This document shows, piece by piece, positions 60,403 to 64,000 of a stretch of 64,000 bases of DNA (positions within the stretch are counted from its first letter, which is position 1; each line of letters starts with the position of its first letter). The stretch is taken from assembly GCA_035465695.1 (NCBI GenBank), contig DATIVR010000017.1:1-64000 (forward strand), written 5' to 3'. Source of the stretch: DASUBN01 sp035465695 (lineage in GTDB: Bacteria; Pseudomonadota; Gammaproteobacteria; Natronospirales; REEB76). The notes below the pieces were generated by a model. The model ran no database searches and had not been told where the DNA came from. It saw nothing but the letters and a program-made list of their open reading frames with translations. The translations under genes were made by a program, and so were the position numbers.

Positions 60403-61016
60403 CTAATTTGCAAAGCTACGCTTCAATATTGGATCGTCGGTTGCAGTTACTGACAGCGACAGACCGCATACGTAGCGTGACAGAAGAATTCGGGCACGAT
60501 GTGATTCTCACGACCAGTTTTGGACCCACCGCTGGCGTCATGCTCAAGCTGGTGACCGATGTCATGCCAAATATGCGCGTGATTACCGTGACTCATGGCC
60601 ATGAAACCGAACGAACCCGTGAGCTCATGGGGATCTATAGCCGGATGCTCAAACTCAATTTAAAAGTGTATCAGGCGCCACAACTGCCAATACCTGCTGC
60701 GGATAGCGCAGAATTCGTACACTTTACGCGGGTCGTGAAGTTTGAGCCTCTTCAAGCGGCTCTCAAATTGGAGGCGCCCAAAGTGTGGCTTTCAGGCGTG
60801 ATGCGCGAAGAAAGCTCCGATCGCCGATTTTTTCCTTACGCACGTACGCGCGGCCGCATACTAGCAGTCTACCCGGTGCTCGACTGGACCCCAATGCAAG
60901 CTATCGACTTCTGCTTAAGTCACAAGTTGCCCATGAACGAAGATTATTACGACCCCAGCAAGGGTCCGAAGCAAGACCAGGAATGCGGTATCCACACCCG
61001 AGCCTTTGAAGACTGA
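60399..61016 (+). CDS. Divergent PAPS/APS reductase family (CysH-like) protein
   Basis: A 205-residue protein starting at the ATG overlapping the acuI stop. It aligns by eye with CysH: ILTTSFGPTAGVMLKL, LKLNLKVYQAP, KFEPLQAAL, WLSGVMREESSDR, VLDWTPMQAIDFC and the C-terminal catalytic ECGIH. Differences: the usual DTGYLFPET segment reads THGHETERT, and the total is shorter than the about 240 residues of E. coli CysH. It probably reduces (phospho)adenylyl sulfate or acts on a related adenylylated substrate. Base composition is clearly less GC-rich than its neighbours, so recent acquisition is likely. Confidence 0.83.
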   Translation: MTNLQSYASILDRRLQLLTATDRIRSVTEEFGHDVILTTSFGPTAGVMLKLVTDVMPNMRVITVTHGHETERTRELMGIYSRMLKLNLKVYQAPQLPIPAADSAEFVHFTRVVKFEPLQAALKLEAPKVWLSGVMREESSDRRFFPYARTRGRILAVYPVLDWTPMQAIDFCLSHKLPMNEDYYDPSKGPKQDQECGIHTRAFED

Positions 61017-61291
61017 GAACATCTGTTCCTTCAGGTAAATCTGCTTCACTCAACCAGAGGAGTGTCGCGGCGAAACAATGTCTGACGCCACCAACCTGAG
61101 CTCCAGCTTGGCACACAATATTGGGCTATCCAGGGCGTCGCCGATGGCATATACCCAGCGACGCAAGGGTACGAAAGTCCATTCAAGGGCCTAGAACACA
61201 GCGTCCTGGGCAACGGACGTGAGGCCAATAAACACGGTAAGATTGGCGGCTCTTGACCCGGTCACCCGGGACTTTCCTGAAGAGGTCCGCC
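61017..61291. other. 275-bp gap before the prp operon
   Basis: No gene or clear remnant is visible. The region is less GC-rich than neighbouring coding DNA, like the CysH-like gene. It must hold the prp promoter, which I could not place: a TTGGCAC motif at 61108 lacks the correctly spaced partner for sigma-54. A short GACCCGGTCACCCGGG symmetric stretch is at 61255-61270. Confidence 0.5.
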
Positions 61292-62182
61292 ATGGTTCAA
61301 GCCTCCGCCGGCGCGCGGCTCTGGTCCGCGCTCGAAACTGAACGTCCCTTGCAGGTGGCGGGCGCCATCAATGCCTATGCCTCCTTGTTGGCGGAACGGG
61401 CCGGCTTCAAGGCGCTCTATCTTTCCGGTGCCGGCGTCGCCAACGCGTCCTTCGGCCTGCCGGATCTCGGCATGACCTCCCTCAACGACGTCTGCGAAGA
61501 CATCCGCCGCATCACGGGCGCCACCGAGTTGCCGCTGCTGGTGGATGCGGACACCGGTTGGGGTACCGCCTTCAACATCTCCCGCACCGCCGCCGAGATG
61601 ACCCGCGCCGGCGCCGCCGGCATGCATATCGAGGACCAGGTCGCCGCCAAGCGCTGCGGACACCGTCCCGGCAAGGAGTTGGTGGACGCCGCGGAGATGT
61701 GCGATCGCATCAAGTCCGCCGTGGATGGCCGCCCGGATCCGAAGTTCGTGGTCATGGCGCGCACCGATGCCCACGCCAGCGAAGGCCAACAGGCGGCCCT
61801 GGACCGTGCCGCGAAGTACGTGGAGGCGGGCGCCGACATGATCTTCGCCGAAGCCCTCACCACGCTCGATGAGTACCGGCAGTTCACCAAGAACGCGAAG
61901 GCGCCGGTGCTGGCCAACATCACTGAGTTCGGCAAGACGCCCATGTTCACCACCCGGGAGCTGGGTGACGCGGGTGTGCGGCTGGTGCTGTACCCGTTGT
62001 CCGCCTTCCGCGCCATGAGTAAGGCCGCGGAGCGGGTTTATGCGGAGCTGCGCAAACAAGGCACCCAGAAGGGCGTGCTGGACACCATGCAGACCCGCGC
62101 CGAGCTCTACGACGTACTCGGCTACATGGATTACGAGAAGAAGCTCGACGAATTGTTCAAGCAGGACGCCAAGAAGAAGTAA
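61292..62182 (+). CDS. prpB: 2-methylisocitrate lyase
   Basis: PrpB splits 2-methylisocitrate into pyruvate and succinate, the last step of the methylcitrate cycle. The 296-residue protein has LLVDADTGWG (Asp 85/87, Mg site), MHIEDQ (E114) and the diagnostic KRCGHRPGKEL with catalytic Cys 122, separating PrpB from isocitrate lyase. The ATG at 61292 follows GAAGAGG; a TTG at 61253 would add 13 residues without family match. It is first of the prpBCD run. Confidence 0.96.
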   Translation: MVQASAGARLWSALETERPLQVAGAINAYASLLAERAGFKALYLSGAGVANASFGLPDLGMTSLNDVCEDIRRITGATELPLLVDADTGWGTAFNISRTAAEMTRAGAAGMHIEDQVAAKRCGHRPGKELVDAAEMCDRIKSAVDGRPDPKFVVMARTDAHASEGQQAALDRAAKYVEAGADMIFAEALTTLDEYRQFTKNAKAPVLANITEFGKTPMFTTRELGDAGVRLVLYPLSAFRAMSKAAERVYAELRKQGTQKGVLDTMQTRAELYDVLGYMDYEKKLDELFKQDAKKK

Positions 62183-62197
62183 CGGAGGAGCAGGAAC

Positions 62198-63361
62198 ATG
62201 GCTGATACAACCCCGGCCCCGGCCGCCGCCCCCAAGGCCAAGAAATCCGTAGCCCTGTCTGGCGTGGTCGCCGGCAATACCGCGCTTTGCACCGTGGGCC
62301 GCAGCGGCAACGACCTGCATTACCGCGGTTACGACATCCTCGATATCGCCGAGAAGTGCGATTTCGAAGAGGTGGCCTATCTCTTGATTCATGGCAAGCT
62401 GCCGAACCGCGCCGAATGCAAGGCCTACAAGGCCAAGCTCAAGGGCTTGCGCGGATTGCCCCAGGTGGTGCGTACCGCCCTGGAGGCCTTGCCCGCCGCC
62501 AGCCACCCGATGGACGTGATGCGCACCGGCGTCTCCGCCCTGGGTTGCGCCACGCCCGAGAAGGATGACCACAACGCCGCCGGTGCCCGCGACATCGCCG
62601 ACAAGCTGGTGGCCTCCCTGGGCTCCATGCTCTGCTACTGGTATCACTGGAGCCATAACGGCCGGCGCATCGAGGTGGAGACCGACGACGACTCGGTGGG
62701 CGGCCATTTCCTGCACCTGCTGCACGGTACGGAGCCCTCGGATGCCTGGGTGCGTGCCATGCACACCTCGCTCATCCTCTACGCCGAGCACGAGTTCAAT
62801 GCCTCCACCTTCACTTGCCGCGTGATCGCCGGCACCGGTTCCGACATGTATTCGGCGATCGCCGGCGGCATCGGCGCGTTGCGCGGGCCCAAGCACGGCG
62901 GTGCCAACGAGGTGGCTTACGAGATCCAGAGCCGCTATGCGGATCCGGACCAGGCGGAAGCTGATATCCGCCGCCGCGTGGAGGCGAAGGAAGTCATCAT
63001 CGGCTTCGGCCATCCGGTCTATACCGTCAGCGATCCGCGCAACGTGGTGATCAAGAAGGTGGCTCAGCAGCTCTCCAAGGGCGCGGGCGACATGAAGCTC
63101 TACGACGTGGCCGAGCGCCTCGAGACGGTGATGAAGAAGACCAAGAACATGTTCCCCAATCTGGACTGGTTCTCGGCAGTGTCCTATCACGTCATGGGCG
63201 TGCCCACCGCCATGTTCACACCGCTGTTCGTGATTGCGCGCACCACCGGCTGGAGCGCCCACGTCATCGAGCAGCGTGCCGACGGCAAGATCATCCGTCC
63301 CAGCGCGAACTACGTCGGCCCAGAAGACCAGAAGTTCGTGCCGATCGAGAAGCGCAAGTAA
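62198..63361 (+). CDS. prpC: 2-methylcitrate synthase
   Basis: The 387-residue citrate-synthase-fold enzyme condenses propionyl-CoA and oxaloacetate. Landmarks are LHYRGYDILDIAEKC, EEVAYLLIHGKLP, HAEHEFNASTFTCRV-like YAEHEFNASTFTCRV (catalytic His), GALRGPKHGGANE (His) and GFGHPVYTVSDPRN (catalytic Asp region). Length and motifs match PrpC rather than GltA. It begins 15 bases after prpB with a GGAGGAG ribosome site. Confidence 0.96.
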   Translation: MADTTPAPAAAPKAKKSVALSGVVAGNTALCTVGRSGNDLHYRGYDILDIAEKCDFEEVAYLLIHGKLPNRAECKAYKAKLKGLRGLPQVVRTALEALPAASHPMDVMRTGVSALGCATPEKDDHNAAGARDIADKLVASLGSMLCYWYHWSHNGRRIEVETDDDSVGGHFLHLLHGTEPSDAWVRAMHTSLILYAEHEFNASTFTCRVIAGTGSDMYSAIAGGIGALRGPKHGGANEVAYEIQSRYADPDQAEADIRRRVEAKEVIIGFGHPVYTVSDPRNVVIKKVAQQLSKGAGDMKLYDVAERLETVMKKTKNMFPNLDWFSAVSYHVMGVPTAMFTPLFVIARTTGWSAHVIEQRADGKIIRPSANYVGPEDQKFVPIEKRK

Positions 63362-63386
63362 GAGACAACAATAGGAATATCAGAAG

Positions 63387-64000
63387 ATGAGCTCCCACGA
63401 CATCCGTTCCGCCAAGCGCCCCAAGCCGGATCAGGTCATCCAGGACATCGCCGATTACGTCTGCGACTACAAGGTGAAGAGCGCCGAGGCCTACAAGACC
63501 GCGCGCTACATCCTCATGGATACCTTGGGTTGCGGGATGTTGGCGCTCAACTATCCGGCCTGCACCAAGCTCCTGGGACCGGTGGTGCCGGGTGCGACGA
63601 TGCCGGGTGGCGCGCGTGTGCCGGGCACCAGCTTCGAGCTGGATCCCGTGCAAGCGGCCTTCAACATCGGCGCCATGGTGCGCTGGCTGGACTTCAACGA
63701 CACCTGGCTGGCGGCGGAGTGGGGCCATCCTTCCGACAATCTGGGCGGTATCCTGGCAGTGGCGGACTACGTGTCGCGCCGCAATGTCGCCGAGGGCAAG
63801 AAGCCGCTCACGATCAAAGACGTGCTCACAGCCATGATCAAGGCCCATGAGATCCAGGGCGTGCTGGCTCTCGAGAACAGCTACAACCGCGTTGGCCTGG
63901 ATCACGTGCTCCTGGTGCGCGTGGCTTCCACGGCGGTGGTCACCCATATGCTGGGCGGCAGCCGCCAGGACGTGGTGAACGCCGTGTCCAACGCCTGGAT
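63387..64000 (+). CDS. prpD: 2-methylcitrate dehydratase, 5' part
   Basis: The frame starts at ATG 63387 and stays open to the window end (204 codons). It encodes the N-terminal portion of PrpD: IQDIADYVCDYKV, ARYILMDTLGCGMLAL, FNIGAMVRWLDFNDTWLAAEWGHPSDNLGGIL and AMIKAHEIQGVLALENSYNRVGLDHVLLV contain the family's characteristic segments. PrpD dehydrates 2-methylcitrate to 2-methyl-cis-aconitate. It lies 25 bases after prpC; an AGAAG stretch may serve as ribosome site. The 3' part is outside the window. Confidence 0.94.
   Translation, partial: MSSHDIRSAKRPKPDQVIQDIADYVCDYKVKSAEAYKTARYILMDTLGCGMLALNYPACTKLLGPVVPGATMPGGARVPGTSFELDPVQAAFNIGAMVRWLDFNDTWLAAEWGHPSDNLGGILAVADYVSRRNVAEGKKPLTIKDVLTAMIKAHEIQGVLALENSYNRVGLDHVLLVRVASTAVVTHMLGGSRQDVVNAVSNAW

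Noticed and set aside
61108..61126. Sigma-54 promoter before prpB (TTGGCAC followed by TTGG)
   Set aside because: The -12 element is one base too far and lacks the GC; sigma-54 spacing is strict, so the match is not credible.
61262..63262. 666-codon frame opposite prpB and prpC
   Set aside because: It covers two well-conserved enzymes in antisense and shows no recognisable domain.
1..64000. tRNA, rRNA, CRISPR array, insertion sequence or prophage
   Set aside because: Intergenic gaps are short and I saw no cloverleaf, spaced direct repeats, transposase, integrase or phage structural gene.

Overview
The window is about 64 kb of GC-rich, densely coding bacterial chromosome. The gene set points to a free-living gammaproteobacterium, probably near the Xanthomonadales/Nevskiales. 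Indicators are MurB, PurT, PsiE, FadE, the GspA/GspB pair, YajQ, a methylcitrate (prp) operon, several exported S9/M28 peptidases, a tandem amidohydrolase pair and a YtrA-type GntR/ABC operon. The taxonomic placement is inference. I saw no tRNA, rRNA, CRISPR array, transposase or phage gene.

Layout. 1-5.2 kb: a TetR regulator with a partial membrane gene, PsiE, an exported esterase, MipA, a GNAT acetyltransferase, MurB and a small periplasmic protein. 5.2-9.2 kb: a fused phosphoserine phosphatase/phosphoglycerate dehydrogenase, endonuclease V and a DUF4097 protein. 9.3-19.4 kb: mostly exported proteins (Ig-like lipoprotein, M28 peptidase, FG-GAP repeat protein, S9 peptidase) plus a CoA hydrolase/transferase. 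19.4-33 kb: a Cys/Met PLP enzyme, an M28 peptidase, GspB/GspA, DinB, a DUF4136 lipoprotein and three c-di-GMP enzymes. 33-38.5 kb: a DUF4286-DUF3667 fusion, FadE, a thioesterase and malate dehydrogenase. 38.8-46.5 kb: a nine-gene rightward cluster with a repeat-containing exported protein, a YtrA-type repressor, an ABC ATPase and permease, a BON lipoprotein, two DUF4097-like proteins, a beta-lactamase-fold hydrolase and a CPBP intramembrane protease. 46.5-64 kb: YajQ, PurT, a Kef-type antiporter, the amidohydrolase pair, a PQQ sugar dehydrogenase, small membrane proteins, a CHASE2 Ser/Thr kinase, an outer-membrane protein, AcuI, a divergent CysH-like protein and prpBCD, with prpD cut by the window end.

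The most interesting system is the 38.8-46.5 kb cluster. Its promoter lies inside an inverted repeat of the form GGTG-N16-CACC. A closely related repeat (12 of 13 bases identical in one half, same spacing) lies in front of the distant DUF4097 gene near 9.2 kb. I infer that one YtrA-type repressor controls both loci and that together they form a cell-envelope response regulon. Other notable items are the SerB-SerA fusion, an amidohydrolase pair whose second member has lost its metal ligands, a PAS-pair duplication in a five-PAS GGDEF/EAL protein, and an AT-richer CysH-like gene translationally coupled to acuI beside the propionate operon.
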